DNA of 64,000 nucleotides from Paenibacillus flagellatus (GCF_003217775.1 NZ_QJVJ01000003.1:616836-680835), one strand, 5' to 3'; positions 32,778 to 42,351 are shown, numbered from the stretch's first letter. A program made the numbers and translations. The notes: generated from the letters alone by a model not told the origin.

Positions 32778-33815
32778 TTATTGCAGGATCAGCTTTTGCC
32801 CTTCCTTCAGCCCTTTTACGATTTCGATGCCGTTCGGCGTCTCGAGCCCTTTCTCCACGTCCACTTCCTTGATGCTTTCGCCGTCGAGCACCTTGACGTA
32901 CGTTCGGCCCAAATATTGGGAAATCGCGCGAGGCGGCACGATCAGGACGTTGTCTTTTTTCCGCGTCACGATATTGATATCGGCGGAAGAGCCGAGCGTC
33001 ATGCCGGGGGGCGGGTTCGGAACGTCCATGAAGATCGTTTTGGCATACTTCTCCGCCAGCTGCTTGTTGTCCGTCGGCGGCGTATTCGACGGCGATTGGA
33101 CGACTTTGCCCTCCAGCTTCTTGTCCTTGATCGTCACTTCCACCGGCATCCCGGCTTGAACCTCGAGCATGTCGGACGTATTTGCCGACGAATAGACAAG
33201 CCGGACCGCATTCGGATCGGAGACGATGACGTACGTCTTGTTCGGCTGGACCGTATCCCCCGGCTTCGCCGCCGTTTCGACATACGTGACGATGCCGTCC
33301 ATCTGGGCGCGCAGCGTTTTCCCCTCGACCGCCTTGCGGGCGTCGTCCAGCCGCAGCTTGGCGATTTCGAGCTCCATAAGCCGAATTTTCATTTTGGTCG
33401 GGTCTTGCGTTTGCTTCGCCTGGTCGAGGTTGTACTCGGCCTGCTCGTAATCCCGCTCTTTTTCCTTCTGGACGATCGCGGAATCCCCGGGGTCGAGCAC
33501 GATGAGCGGGTCGCCTTTTTTCACCGGCGTATCGGTTCGGACGAGAATTTCCTGGATTTTGCCGGAGACGCCGACGAACTCGTGGTTTTTCACGTTCGTC
33601 GATTCGACGGTCGCCACCCCGGATATTTTTTTGATCACCGTGCCCGTCTTCACTTCGGCGACCTCGTAATTTTCTTTGACCGGCTTGACGAGAGGCGGCT
33701 TGAGCGGCTCCTCCTCCTTCGGCACGAGCGAACAGCCCGAGCAAGCGGCGGCGACGAGTGCGGCGATCAGCACGCGGCGTGCGGACGATTTACCCTTGAT
33801 CGACAATTTGGCCAT
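32778..33815 (-). CDS. HlyD/MacA-like membrane fusion lipoprotein
   Basis: A 345-residue adaptor protein: signal peptide ending in a lipobox-like ACSGC, then biotinyl-lipoyl hairpin halves (VSGKIQEILVRTDTPVKKGDPL and LRAQMDGIVTYVETAAKPGDTV) flanking a coiled coil rich in K/E/Q (about 110-165), and beta-barrel strands to the end. In Gram-positive MacAB-like systems this protein links the permease to the cell-wall side. It overlaps the upstream ATPase gene by 26 bases. The ATG at 33815 directly abuts GGAGG; a TTG three codons later has better spacing and may be the real start. Confidence 0.9.
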   Translation of the reverse strand: MAKLSIKGKSSARRVLIAALVAAACSGCSLVPKEEEPLKPPLVKPVKENYEVAEVKTGTVIKKISGVATVESTNVKNHEFVGVSGKIQEILVRTDTPVKKGDPLIVLDPGDSAIVQKEKERDYEQAEYNLDQAKQTQDPTKMKIRLMELEIAKLRLDDARKAVEGKTLRAQMDGIVTYVETAAKPGDTVQPNKTYVIVSDPNAVRLVYSSANTSDMLEVQAGMPVEVTIKDKKLEGKVVQSPSNTPPTDNKQLAEKYAKTIFMDVPNPPPGMTLGSSADINIVTRKKDNVLIVPPRAISQYLGRTYVKVLDGESIKEVDVEKGLETPNGIEIVKGLKEGQKLILQ

Positions 33816-34521
33816 CCTCCAATGCGTATACTTGGTCGACGATTTCCATGATCGCCGGATCGTGCGTCGTCAGGACGATCGTCATCCCTTCCTGCTGCAC
33901 CAGGTCTTTGAAAATCTTGATGATTTGCAGCCCCATCTTGCTGTCCAGCTCGGCGGTCGGCTCGTCGGCGAGCAGCAGCTTCGGCCGGTGGGCGATCGCC
34001 CTCGCGATGGCGGTGCGCTGCTGCTCGCCGCCGGACAGCTCGAACGGACGATGGTTCATCCGCGCCTTCAATCCGACGTTCTCGAGCGCCCGCTCGGCGA
34101 GCTCCCGGTGCCCCTTCGTCGGGATGCCGGCAATGCGCAGGCCGAACTCCACGTTCTCGTAGGCGGACATGAGCGGCATCAGCGCGAACGATTGGAAAAT
34201 GAACCCCATCCGGCTGCGCCGAATTTCATTGCGCTGCTTCTCGGACAGCGTCGTAATCTCCTGCCCGTCGAAATAAATCGCCCCTTCGGTCGGGACGTCC
34301 AGCGCGCCCAGCAAATTGATCAGCGTCGTCTTGCCCGAGCCGGAACGGCCCTTCAGCGCGACGAGCCGGCCGTACGGGATCGACAGGTTGGCGCCCTTCA
34401 GCGCGTGAACGGCTGCGCCGCCGCGCCCGAACACCCGCTTGACGCCGACGGCGCGCAAGATCGGCTCGCTGTCGCGCGACGGGTCGTACAGCACCGTATC
34501 GGTTTTGCGAATCGTCTCCAT
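33790..34521 (-). CDS. MacB-type ABC ATPase
   Basis: A 243-residue ATPase: Walker A LKGRSGSGKTT, Q-loop FIFQSFALMPLMSAYENV, signature LSGGEQQRTAIARA, Walker B LLLADEPTAELD, H-loop TTHD. First gene of the cluster ATPase, adaptor, permease, second ATPase. ATG at 34521 preceded by GGGGTG. Having two distinct ATPase genes for one permease raises the possibility of a heterodimeric motor. Confidence 0.93.
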   Translation of the reverse strand: METIRKTDTVLYDPSRDSEPILRAVGVKRVFGRGGAAVHALKGANLSIPYGRLVALKGRSGSGKTTLINLLGALDVPTEGAIYFDGQEITTLSEKQRNEIRRSRMGFIFQSFALMPLMSAYENVEFGLRIAGIPTKGHRELAERALENVGLKARMNHRPFELSGGEQQRTAIARAIAHRPKLLLADEPTAELDSKMGLQIIKIFKDLVQQEGMTIVLTTHDPAIMEIVDQVYALEDGQIVDQG

Positions 34522-34669
34522 GTTTTACACCCCATTTGACGGACATCAGCCTCGATGCTACTACTGTAAACGGATTCAACGCATTGGGAAAGAGAGGTTT
34601 TGTTGGAAAAGGGGGTGGATTTGTTCGATGAGGAAGGATGGCCGGATGGATCGTCCGGCTACCGGGCCC

Positions 34670-34707
34670 AAAAAAAGCCGAAGCGAGGGCGGCGATCGTC
34701 CCTCGCT
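34670..34707 (-). terminator. Terminator of the yesMN-like operon
   Basis: AGCGAGGG/CCCTCGCT stem (34682-34689 and 34700-34707) touching the response regulator stop codon, followed on the minus strand by TTCGGCTTTTTTTGG. Confidence 0.8.
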
Positions 34708-36257
34708 CATTTGTGCGCCGCCTCGAACTCTTTCGGCGTGCAGCCGACGAGGCGCTTGAACGTCTTCGCGAACGACTTCGGATCGGCGAAGCCGACCGCC
34801 TCGGCGACCTCATACACTTTCATTTCGCCGGAGCGCAGCTTCTTCTTCGCTTCCTCGATGCGGATTCGCGTCAACGTTTCGGTGAGCGATTCGCCCGTCT
34901 CCTTCCCGAACAAATCGCTCAAATAGCTGCGGCTCAGCTTCACGTGATCGGCAATATCCACGGTGCCGATGTTTCGCCCGTAATGCTCGCGCATGAACCG
35001 GATCGCCTTCCGGATGAACGGATTCGCCGGCTCCTTGCCGGCTTCGTCCCCGAGCGGCTTCGCCCATAGACGCCGGGCGGCGTCGACGACGAACTCGCCG
35101 AGCGCCTCGATATGCGACAAGGACCGGATGCGGTCGAGCGATTCCGAAAACGCGCCGTCGTCCCCGTTGCGCGTTCCGTCCGGATGCTCGGCGAAGCCGT
35201 ATGCAAGGGCGAGCATGTCGCGCAAAAACGACTGCGTCTTGGCCGCATTCGGCTTATGCCGCCGGATCGATTCGACCGCCGCCTCCATCCAATGAACGGC
35301 GGCCTCGCGATTGCCGTTCGACACCGCGCGCAAAAAATCGCTCCGCTCCTCGAGCGGAAGCGGGCCTTCCGCTACCGGCCCCGGGTCGGCCGTCACCAGC
35401 TTGTCGGCACTGCCGTAAAACCGGGCGTGAAGCTGCCTTTGATGGTATTGAATCGCTTGGGCGAAATCTTGGATGCGCGGGATGACCGGCCCGAGGCAGA
35501 CGAACGATGTGCCGCCCCCCTCCCCGTTGTCCCGGATTCGCGACAAAAGCGATTGGGCGGCGCCGAACATCAGGTCGTGCCGCTCCTTCTCGGACAACGA
35601 CTTCGCGTACCCGTACAGCACGATCCACGTTCGCTCGCTCCACTTCACGACCGCCCGGCTGTCCGGGATCGTCCATTCGTCCAACGCCGGGCGAAAGCCG
35701 GCGTCCCCCGCCTCGACCCAGATGCTGAACGTTCCGAAGCCCGGGGGGAACAGCTCCGCGGACAGCCGTGCTTCCCCCTCGCCCGTCCGTACGTATTCCC
35801 GCAGCCATTCGGCGAGCCGGTACGCTCTGGACTGTTCGAGCTGCTCCTGCCACTCCGCGATCTCCCGCTTCGTCCGGCGGTCGTCCGCCAGCTTCGTGCG
35901 GACCGATTGCAGCAGCGCCAGCAGCTCCTCCGGCTCCATCGTCGGCTTCAGCACGTAGTCGTACGCCCCGAGCTTCATCGCCTCCTTTACGAAAGCGAAG
36001 TCGTCGAGGCAGCTCAGCACGAGCATGCCGACGTCGTCCCGCCGCGACTTGATCTCGCGCATGAGCGCAAGTCCGTCCATCCGCGGCATGCGAATATCGG
36101 TAATGACGATATCGACCGACTCCCGTTTCATCGCCTCAAGCGCCTCTTCTCCGTCGGAAGCTTCCCCGACGAGACGAAAGCCGTGCTCCTCCCAATCGAC
36201 CAACGTTCTTAGTCCGACGCGGATGATCGGTTCGTCGTCGACGATCAATACGTTCAT
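34707..36257 (-). CDS. YesN-type AraC response regulator
   Basis: A 516-residue two-component regulator. Receiver domain (1-120) with the acidic pocket DDE (7-9), phosphoacceptor D54 in ITDIRMPRMDG and K104 in YVLKPTM; a long middle region; and a C-terminal AraC helix-turn-helix pair (about 415-513: IADHVKLSRSYLSDLFGKETGE and VAEAVGFADPKSFAKTFKRLVG). ATG at 36257 follows GAGGAG, one base after the kinase stop. Probably regulates a nearby transporter; the export cluster just downstream is the closest candidate. Confidence 0.95.
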   Translation of the reverse strand: MNVLIVDDEPIIRVGLRTLVDWEEHGFRLVGEASDGEEALEAMKRESVDIVITDIRMPRMDGLALMREIKSRRDDVGMLVLSCLDDFAFVKEAMKLGAYDYVLKPTMEPEELLALLQSVRTKLADDRRTKREIAEWQEQLEQSRAYRLAEWLREYVRTGEGEARLSAELFPPGFGTFSIWVEAGDAGFRPALDEWTIPDSRAVVKWSERTWIVLYGYAKSLSEKERHDLMFGAAQSLLSRIRDNGEGGGTSFVCLGPVIPRIQDFAQAIQYHQRQLHARFYGSADKLVTADPGPVAEGPLPLEERSDFLRAVSNGNREAAVHWMEAAVESIRRHKPNAAKTQSFLRDMLALAYGFAEHPDGTRNGDDGAFSESLDRIRSLSHIEALGEFVVDAARRLWAKPLGDEAGKEPANPFIRKAIRFMREHYGRNIGTVDIADHVKLSRSYLSDLFGKETGESLTETLTRIRIEEAKKKLRSGEMKVYEVAEAVGFADPKSFAKTFKRLVGCTPKEFEAAHK

Positions 36258-36258
36258 G

Positions 36259-38010
36259 TCAAATCTCCTCGCTTCGATGTATAGGCAGCGATATGCGGAC
36301 GGTCGTCCCCTCGTTCGGCTTGCTGAACACGTGCATTTTGTAGTCCGGGCCGTAATACAGCTTGACCCGTTCCCGGATATTGCGCAGCCCGATGCCGCTC
36401 ATCCGTTCGTTCGCTCCGCTTCGGGACGTTTGCGGCTCGAACGCCGTCTCCGGCTCGGCCATCCCTTTGCCGTTATCCTTCACTTGGCATAACAGCATAT
36501 CGCGGTCGAGCCAAGCCGAAATCTCGATCTCCCCACCCCGGGAGCTGTTCTCCAAACCGTGCAGCAGCGCGTTTTCGACGAGCGGCTGAAGCAGCAGCTT
36601 GGGTACGAGACAGCCGGCCGCAAGTGCGTCGACGTCGAGCCGCAGCTTGACGAGATCCCCGTATCGGAACGATTGGATCGCCATATAGTCCTGAACCAGG
36701 CCGATTTCCTCCTTCAGCGGGAGAAAATCGCCTTTTTTGCCGAGGCTCGCCTGAAGCAGGCGGACGAGGGCGCTGACCGCCTCGGATATTTGCGGCGTCT
36801 TGTGAATTTTCGCCACCCATTTGATCGTATTCAGCGTGTTGTACAAAAAATGCGGGTTCAGCTGGTACTGCAGCGCCTCGATCTCCGCTTCCTTCTTGAG
36901 CGACTCCTCCTGCTTCGCCTGCTTGATCGTCTCTTCGAGGCGGTTGAGCATCTGATTGTAGCTGTCGCCCAGCTCGTCGATTTCCCGGATGCCGCCGGAC
37001 GTCCAATACGCCTTCAAATCGCCGGATTCCGCCCGCTTCATCAATTGCCGCAGCTGCCGGATCGGCCTGGCGAATACGTTCGAGAAGACGAACGAGCTGA
37101 CGGCCGAACCGACGAGCAATATCGCGAAAAAGACGAGCACCGTATTGCGCAGCGTTGATTTCAGCGAACGAAGCTGCGTATTCGGCACCTCCATGTAGCA
37201 CATCCACGCTTGGCCGGGAACGGATACCGCCCGTTGCGACAAGAATACGTCCCCTTCGCTCCGCAAAAACGGCCCCTTCTCCGCTAAAAAATATGCGGGA
37301 CCGAGATCGGTATCCGGATTTGCCGTTCCGCTCTCGACCAGAACGGTCCCGGCAGCCGAATCCCACAGCGCCAAATCCGATATCGACAAATCGCTTCGCA
37401 TATCGTCGAGAAGCCGGGCCATATCCGCCACGACCGTCATATACCCTCCGACGACGTAGCTTCCCGGCTCGAGAAGCGGCCCGACCCAACCGATACGGCC
37501 CGCCCCCTCCCCGCGAACGAACGTATCGCTGCGATTCATCGGCGTCCTCTCCGGCTCCGACCGGCTCCCGTAGTCGAACGGATTGCCCGCCGCGCAAAAC
37601 GAGCTCAGCCCGTCGAAGGAAAAACAAAAGTCGACAATGCGTTTGTTCGAGCCGAGCTGGAACGACGCCGTCTTCGCAATCGTCTCCTTCGCCTCGCGCA
37701 CCGTCGCCTCGTCGGGAATGCCGTTCTCCCGTCCTGCCCGAAGAAGCTTCCGTACCCCCTCGTCCTGCAGCCACGTGCGGTACGCGAACTCGAGCCCGCG
37801 CATCTCCTCGTCCAACCGCCGCTGCACCCGGTCGTGCTTCGCCGCGACGGCCGACCGCCATTCGCTCTCCGTCCGTTCGGACGATTGAACGTAAAAAAAC
37901 GTAAGCGCCCCGAACACCGGGACGGAACCGATCAAAAACAAATAAACAAACAAGCGCAGCTGAAAGCTTCTGAACGGCTGCGAGCCGAACCATGCCACCA
38001 GTCGTTCCAT
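36259..38010 (-). CDS. YesM-type sensor histidine kinase
   Basis: A 583-residue membrane kinase: helices at about 16-42 and 287-312 enclosing an extracellular sensor domain, a HAMP domain (about 312-365), the His_kinase domain with H387 in LQYQLNPHFLYNTLN, and an HATPase with LLQPLVENALLHGL, DNGKGM and GIGLRNI motifs. Typical partner of YesN regulators for sugars or peptides in Paenibacillaceae. Ligand not evident. The ATG at 38010 has only a weak GGTGA ribosome site. Confidence 0.95.
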   Translation of the reverse strand: MERLVAWFGSQPFRSFQLRLFVYLFLIGSVPVFGALTFFYVQSSERTESEWRSAVAAKHDRVQRRLDEEMRGLEFAYRTWLQDEGVRKLLRAGRENGIPDEATVREAKETIAKTASFQLGSNKRIVDFCFSFDGLSSFCAAGNPFDYGSRSEPERTPMNRSDTFVRGEGAGRIGWVGPLLEPGSYVVGGYMTVVADMARLLDDMRSDLSISDLALWDSAAGTVLVESGTANPDTDLGPAYFLAEKGPFLRSEGDVFLSQRAVSVPGQAWMCYMEVPNTQLRSLKSTLRNTVLVFFAILLVGSAVSSFVFSNVFARPIRQLRQLMKRAESGDLKAYWTSGGIREIDELGDSYNQMLNRLEETIKQAKQEESLKKEAEIEALQYQLNPHFLYNTLNTIKWVAKIHKTPQISEAVSALVRLLQASLGKKGDFLPLKEEIGLVQDYMAIQSFRYGDLVKLRLDVDALAAGCLVPKLLLQPLVENALLHGLENSSRGGEIEISAWLDRDMLLCQVKDNGKGMAEPETAFEPQTSRSGANERMSGIGLRNIRERVKLYYGPDYKMHVFSKPNEGTTVRISLPIHRSEEI

Positions 38011-38123
38011 AGGTCACCCGCATCGCGTGAGTAGTTGGGATCATGAATGATTCTATACTTCGACAAACGCCTTCGCGATTCCTACCTTCGGACGAAGACG
38101 GCGCATTTCCCGCATCATAATAC

Positions 38124-38147
38124 GAAAAAGAGCCCGGAATCCCGGGC
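38124..38147 (-). terminator. Terminator of the ABC exporter operon
   Basis: GCCCGG-GATT-CCGGGC hairpin followed by TCTTTTTC on the minus strand. Confidence 0.75.
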
Positions 38148-38171
38148 CCTTCGCCGTTCGGAACGATGTCG

Positions 38172-40070
38172 TTACACCGCGTTTTGCCGCGGGACGCCTC
38201 CGGCGAACTGGCTGTTGTACAAGTCGGTATAAAAGCCGTTCTGCGCGAGCAGCTCCTCGTGCGATCCCTGCTCGATAACGCGGCCGTGGTTCATGACGAG
38301 GATGAGATCGGCGTCGCGGATCGTGGACAGCCGGTGCGCGATCACGAAGCTCGTACGGCCTTCCATCAAATGCGTCATCGCCTTCTGGATGTGCGACTCG
38401 GTACGCGTATCGACGCTGCTCGTCGCTTCGTCGAGAATAAGGATGGCCGGATCGGCCAATATCGCGCGGGCGATCGTCAGCAGCTGCTTTTGTCCTTGCG
38501 ACAAATTGGTGGCATCCTCGTTCAGCACCGTATCGTATCCGTCGGGCAGCGTCCGGATGAAATGGTCCGCATAAGCGGCCTGCGCCGCCCGGACGACTTC
38601 CGCCTCCGTCGCGCCCGTCCGCCCGTACGCGATATTGTCGCGAATCGTGCCGTTGAACAGCCATGTGTCCTGCAGCACCATGCCGAACAGGCTGCGCAGC
38701 CGGCTCCGCTTCAGCTCGCGAATATCGACGCCGTCGATCGAGATGCGGCCTCCGCCGATTTCGTAAAAACGCATCAGCAGGTTGACGAGCGTCGTCTTGC
38801 CCGCACCGGTCGGACCGACGATCGCGACCGTCTGCCCCGGCTTGATGTCGATGGACATGCTCTCGATCAAAGGGGCGTCCGCCTTGTAGCCGAACGATAC
38901 GTCCCGGAAAACGACATGCCCTTGCGGCGCGGCGATCGTCGCCGGTGCGGCCGACTCCGGTACCTCCTCCGTCTCGTCCAGCAGCTCGAAGACGCGCTCC
39001 GCCGACGCCAGCGCGGACTGGATCATATTGGCGATGTTCGCCACCTGCGTAATCGGCATCGAAAACTGCTGCGAATATTGAATGAACGCCTGGACGTCCC
39101 CGATCGCGATCGCTTGCCGCGTGACCATGATCCCGCCGACGACGCTGACGAGCACGTAGCCGATGTTGCCGATAAACATCATGAGCGGCATGATGATGCC
39201 GGAGACGAATTGGGCTTTCCAGCCGGACTCGTACAGCTTGTCGTTGACTTCTCGGAATTTCTCCACGGACTTGCGCTCGTAGCCGAACGCCTTGACGATC
39301 GTATGTCCGCCGTACATTTCTTCGACGTGCCCGTTCAGCTCCCCGAGCGTTCGCTGCTGCGAGCCGAAATACGTTTGCGACCGCTTCGCGATCGATTTCG
39401 TCACGAGAATGCTGAGCGGCAGCGTCACGATCGTAATCAGCGTCAGCAGCGGACTGATCGTCAGCATCATGACGACCATGCCCGCGAGCAGGACGATCGA
39501 CGAAATGAATTGCGACAGCACCTGCTGCAGCGTATTGCCGATGTTGTCGACGTCGTTCGTCGCGCGGCTCAATATTTCCCCGTGCGTGCGCGAGTCGAAA
39601 TAGTTCAGCGGCAGCCTGGCCAATTTGTCCTGAACGTCCTTGCGGAGGACGAACACGATTTTTTGCGCGACCCCGGCGACGATGTATTGCTGGACGAACG
39701 TGAACAGCGCGCTTAGCACGTACAACCCGGCAAGCAGAAGCAGCACGTCCCAAATGTAGTCGAAGTCGATGAACGCGCCGGGAACCCCCTTGATCATCGC
39801 CATGGCGCCTTCGAACAGCCGCGTCGTCACCTGCCCCATGATTTTCGGACTGACGATGCCGAATACCGTGCTTGCGATCGCCGCGATCAGGACGACGATC
39901 AACGACGCTCTGTGCCGTTTGACGTAGCCGAGCAGCCGCTTCATCGCCCCTTTCGCATCCTTCGCTTTTTGGACCGGCATCCCCATCATCGGACCGCGTC
40001 CGAAGCCCGGGCCGGGTCCGCCGGCCGGCGCCGCCCCTTTCGGCGCTTCCTGTTTCCGATGTTCACTCAT
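38172..40070 (-). CDS. ABC exporter subunit (permease-ATPase), YfiC-like
   Basis: A 632-residue half-transporter: glycine/proline-rich N-terminal tail (GGPGPGFGRGPMMGMP), six-helix ABC membrane domain (about 55-345), then the ATPase with Walker A GPTGAGKTT, signature LSQGQKQLL, Walker B ILILDEATS and H-loop IAHRLS. The ATG at 40070 has GGAGGAG upstream and overlaps the TGA of the partner gene, so the two halves are coupled. Heterodimer partners of this type export drugs, lipids or peptides; substrate unknown. Confidence 0.95.
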   Translation of the reverse strand: MSEHRKQEAPKGAAPAGGPGPGFGRGPMMGMPVQKAKDAKGAMKRLLGYVKRHRASLIVVLIAAIASTVFGIVSPKIMGQVTTRLFEGAMAMIKGVPGAFIDFDYIWDVLLLLAGLYVLSALFTFVQQYIVAGVAQKIVFVLRKDVQDKLARLPLNYFDSRTHGEILSRATNDVDNIGNTLQQVLSQFISSIVLLAGMVVMMLTISPLLTLITIVTLPLSILVTKSIAKRSQTYFGSQQRTLGELNGHVEEMYGGHTIVKAFGYERKSVEKFREVNDKLYESGWKAQFVSGIIMPLMMFIGNIGYVLVSVVGGIMVTRQAIAIGDVQAFIQYSQQFSMPITQVANIANMIQSALASAERVFELLDETEEVPESAAPATIAAPQGHVVFRDVSFGYKADAPLIESMSIDIKPGQTVAIVGPTGAGKTTLVNLLMRFYEIGGGRISIDGVDIRELKRSRLRSLFGMVLQDTWLFNGTIRDNIAYGRTGATEAEVVRAAQAAYADHFIRTLPDGYDTVLNEDATNLSQGQKQLLTIARAILADPAILILDEATSSVDTRTESHIQKAMTHLMEGRTSFVIAHRLSTIRDADLILVMNHGRVIEQGSHEELLAQNGFYTDLYNSQFAGGVPRQNAV

Positions 40071-41794
40071 GCGATCTCCTCCTCCGACAGCTGGGACGTG
40101 ACGATTTCGCGGTATACGTCGCACGAAGCCAGAAGCTCCCGGTGCGTGCCGATGCCGGCGATGCGGCCTTCATCCAATACGACGATCCGGTCCGCATTCA
40201 TGATCGTGCTCACCCGCTGGGCGACGATCAGAACCGTGGCCTCTCCCGTCTCGCTGCGAAGAGCCTCGCGAAGCTTGGCGTCCGTCTTGAAGTCGAGCGC
40301 CGAGAAGCTGTCGTCGAATACGTAGATGAGCGGTTGCCGGGCGAGCGCCCGGGCGATCGAAAGCCGCTGCTTCTGGCCGCCGGACAAGTTCGTGCCGCCT
40401 TGCGCCACGGCGGCTTCGAAGCCGTCCTTCATCTCGGCGACGAAGTCGTGCGCTTGGGCCGTTCGAGCCGCCCGTTCGATCCGTTCGCCGTCCGCCGCTT
40501 CGTTCCCGAATCGGATATTGCCGGCGACCGTGCCCGAGAACAGCGCCGCTTTTTGCGGAACGTAGCCGATCATGCTCCTCAAGCTTTCGAGACCGATATC
40601 GCGGATGTCGGTCCCGTCGAGGCGAATGGCGCCGCTCTCGACGTCATAGAAGCGGAGCAGCAAATTCGCGATCGTCGATTTGCCCGAACCCGTTCCGCCG
40701 ATAATCGCCGTCACTTCGCCGGGCGAGGCGCGGAACGACACTCCGCTGACGGCCGGCTGCTCCGCGCCCGGATAACTGAACGTCACGTCGTCGAATTCGA
40801 CGACGCCCTTCGCGCCGTCGACTTTTTGGGCATGAGGCGTTTCCGCAATCGAAGGCTTCGTGTTCAACACCTCGTTAATCCGAACGGCCGATGCCGACGC
40901 CCGCGGAATCATCATGAACATCATCGAAACCATCATCAGCGAAAACATGATTTGTCCGGCGTACTGGGTAAACGCGATCAAATCGCCGACCTGCATATGC
41001 ATATTGTTGATTCGAATGCTGCCGAACCACATAATCGCCACGATCGACAAGTTGAGGATGAGAAGCATGATGGGAAACAGGGTCGACATGATGCGCGTCG
41101 CCCGGATCGCCGTACTCGTCAAATCGTCGTTCGCCTGCCCGTACCGTTCCCTCTCGTGATCGGTCCGGTTGAAGGCGCGAATGACGCGGATGCCCGTCAA
41201 ATTTTCGCGCAGCACGAGGTTCAATCGGTCCAGCTTCTTCTGCATGGTGGTAAAGAGCGGGATCCCTTTCGCCGCCACGAGCACGATGATGGCGACGAGC
41301 AGCGGAAGGACGGCCACGAGGACGAGCGACAGCGTCGCGTCCTTCGAGACGGCCATCACGATGCCGCCCACGATCATGAGCGGCGCGCTCAAGAACATCC
41401 GCATCATCATGAACAGCACTTGCTGCACTTGCGTAATGTCGTTCGTCGTCCGTGTAATAAGCGAGGCGGTCCCGAACGTATCGAACTCCTGCAGCGAAAA
41501 CGTCTCCACGTGCTCGAATACGCGCCCGCGGACGATTTTGCCGAAGCCGGACGCCGACTTGGCCGACAAATAACCGGCGACGACGTTGCACAGCGTGCCT
41601 CCCGCCGCAACGAGCAGCATGACCGCGCCGGCTCCGAGTATGTACGCCGTATCGCCGTCGGCGACGCCGATATCGACGATGTCGGCCATCAGCGTCGGCA
41701 AGTACAGCTGGGCGATCGATTGGACGAACATGAGGAGCACGACGACGGTTACCGAAGCCCGGTATGGCTTCAAGTAACGAAACAGCTTGAACAT
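40067..41794 (-). CDS. ABC exporter subunit (permease-ATPase), YfiB-like
   Basis: A 575-residue half-transporter: six-helix membrane domain (about 15-320), Walker A GGTGSGKST, signature LSGGQKQRL, and Walker B IYVFDDSFSALD. The residue after Walker B is D (FDDS), not the catalytic glutamate of active sites, while the partner has DEAT: the asymmetry seen in heterodimeric exporters with one degenerate ATP site. The stop overlaps the partner start by ATGA. First exporter gene after the small unknown protein. Confidence 0.95.
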   Translation of the reverse strand: MFKLFRYLKPYRASVTVVVLLMFVQSIAQLYLPTLMADIVDIGVADGDTAYILGAGAVMLLVAAGGTLCNVVAGYLSAKSASGFGKIVRGRVFEHVETFSLQEFDTFGTASLITRTTNDITQVQQVLFMMMRMFLSAPLMIVGGIVMAVSKDATLSLVLVAVLPLLVAIIVLVAAKGIPLFTTMQKKLDRLNLVLRENLTGIRVIRAFNRTDHERERYGQANDDLTSTAIRATRIMSTLFPIMLLILNLSIVAIMWFGSIRINNMHMQVGDLIAFTQYAGQIMFSLMMVSMMFMMIPRASASAVRINEVLNTKPSIAETPHAQKVDGAKGVVEFDDVTFSYPGAEQPAVSGVSFRASPGEVTAIIGGTGSGKSTIANLLLRFYDVESGAIRLDGTDIRDIGLESLRSMIGYVPQKAALFSGTVAGNIRFGNEAADGERIERAARTAQAHDFVAEMKDGFEAAVAQGGTNLSGGQKQRLSIARALARQPLIYVFDDSFSALDFKTDAKLREALRSETGEATVLIVAQRVSTIMNADRIVVLDEGRIAGIGTHRELLASCDVYREIVTSQLSEEEIA

Positions 41795-41806
41795 CCGTTC
41801 ACTCTC

Positions 41807-42181
41807 CTAATCTTGATCGGTATCGCCGCGCGCTCCGCGCGGCGGTCTTCCACGGTGCGGCGGCGCTTCGGGCGGGTAGCCGCGAGGCGGAAACGCGCCC
41901 TGCGGCATCCCCGGATGAACGCACGCCGGCGGACCTTCGCGTAAAAAGATTCCTTTCTTCTGCCGAAATTCGGCCAAAATTTCTTCCTGCTCCTCCGGCG
42001 TAAGCTCCTGCTTGTAGCTTTCGATTTCATCGCCCACGAGCAGGGACAAGCCTTCGTTTACCGACAAGTTCAGGCTCTCGCAATATTTGCTGAAAAAAGC
42101 GAACAGCTCGTAATCCACCTTCCAAGGATACTGGTGGTATTCTTCCTTCGACTTTTTCGCAAATTTTTTGAGTCTGCCCAC
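41807..42181 (-). CDS. Small unknown protein heading the ABC exporter operon
   Basis: A 124-residue protein: basic N-terminus (GRLKKFAKKSKEEYHQ), a helical middle (VDYELFAFFSKYCESLNLSVNEGLSLLVGDEIESYKQEL) and a Pro/Gly/Arg-rich tail (FPPRGYPPEAPPHRGRPPRG). I do not recognise a family; the helical middle could be a small DNA-binding or adaptor fold. The GTG at 42181 is preferred because AGAGGTGAT then has normal spacing; an ATG two codons upstream abuts the ribosome site. It ends 12 bases before the exporter genes. An operator-like dyad in its promoter suggests autoregulation. Confidence 0.72.
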   Translation of the reverse strand: MGRLKKFAKKSKEEYHQYPWKVDYELFAFFSKYCESLNLSVNEGLSLLVGDEIESYKQELTPEEQEEILAEFRQKKGIFLREGPPACVHPGMPQGAFPPRGYPPEAPPHRGRPPRGARGDTDQD

Positions 42182-42214
42182 TTTCATCACCTCTTTAAGT
42201 TTATTATTGGATTC

Positions 42215-42243
42215 ATTATTGCATATCTAAAAAGATATGTAAA
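42215..42243 (-). promoter_or_regulatory. Exporter-operon promoter with dyad operator
   Basis: Minus strand TTTACA (42238-42243), 17-base spacer, AATAAT (42215-42220). A perfect inverted repeat CATATCT-AAAA-AGATATG (42222-42239) fills the spacer, a usual place for a repressor operator. The region is strikingly AT-rich against the GC-rich genome. Confidence 0.55.
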
Positions 42244-42351
42244 TATATCACCCCTCAAAAATTTCCGATGTGTCCATTCCCACGCCCGCCTTCTAGCATA
42301 AACGCTCCCGTAACGTCAGACACAAGCCCCGAGCGGCACGAAACTTTCGAT

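Noticed and set aside
30464..32872. 802-codon open frame on the plus strand
   Set aside because: It is antisense to the FtsX-like permease; composition is Arg/His/Asp-rich with no family motifs, an effect of high GC.
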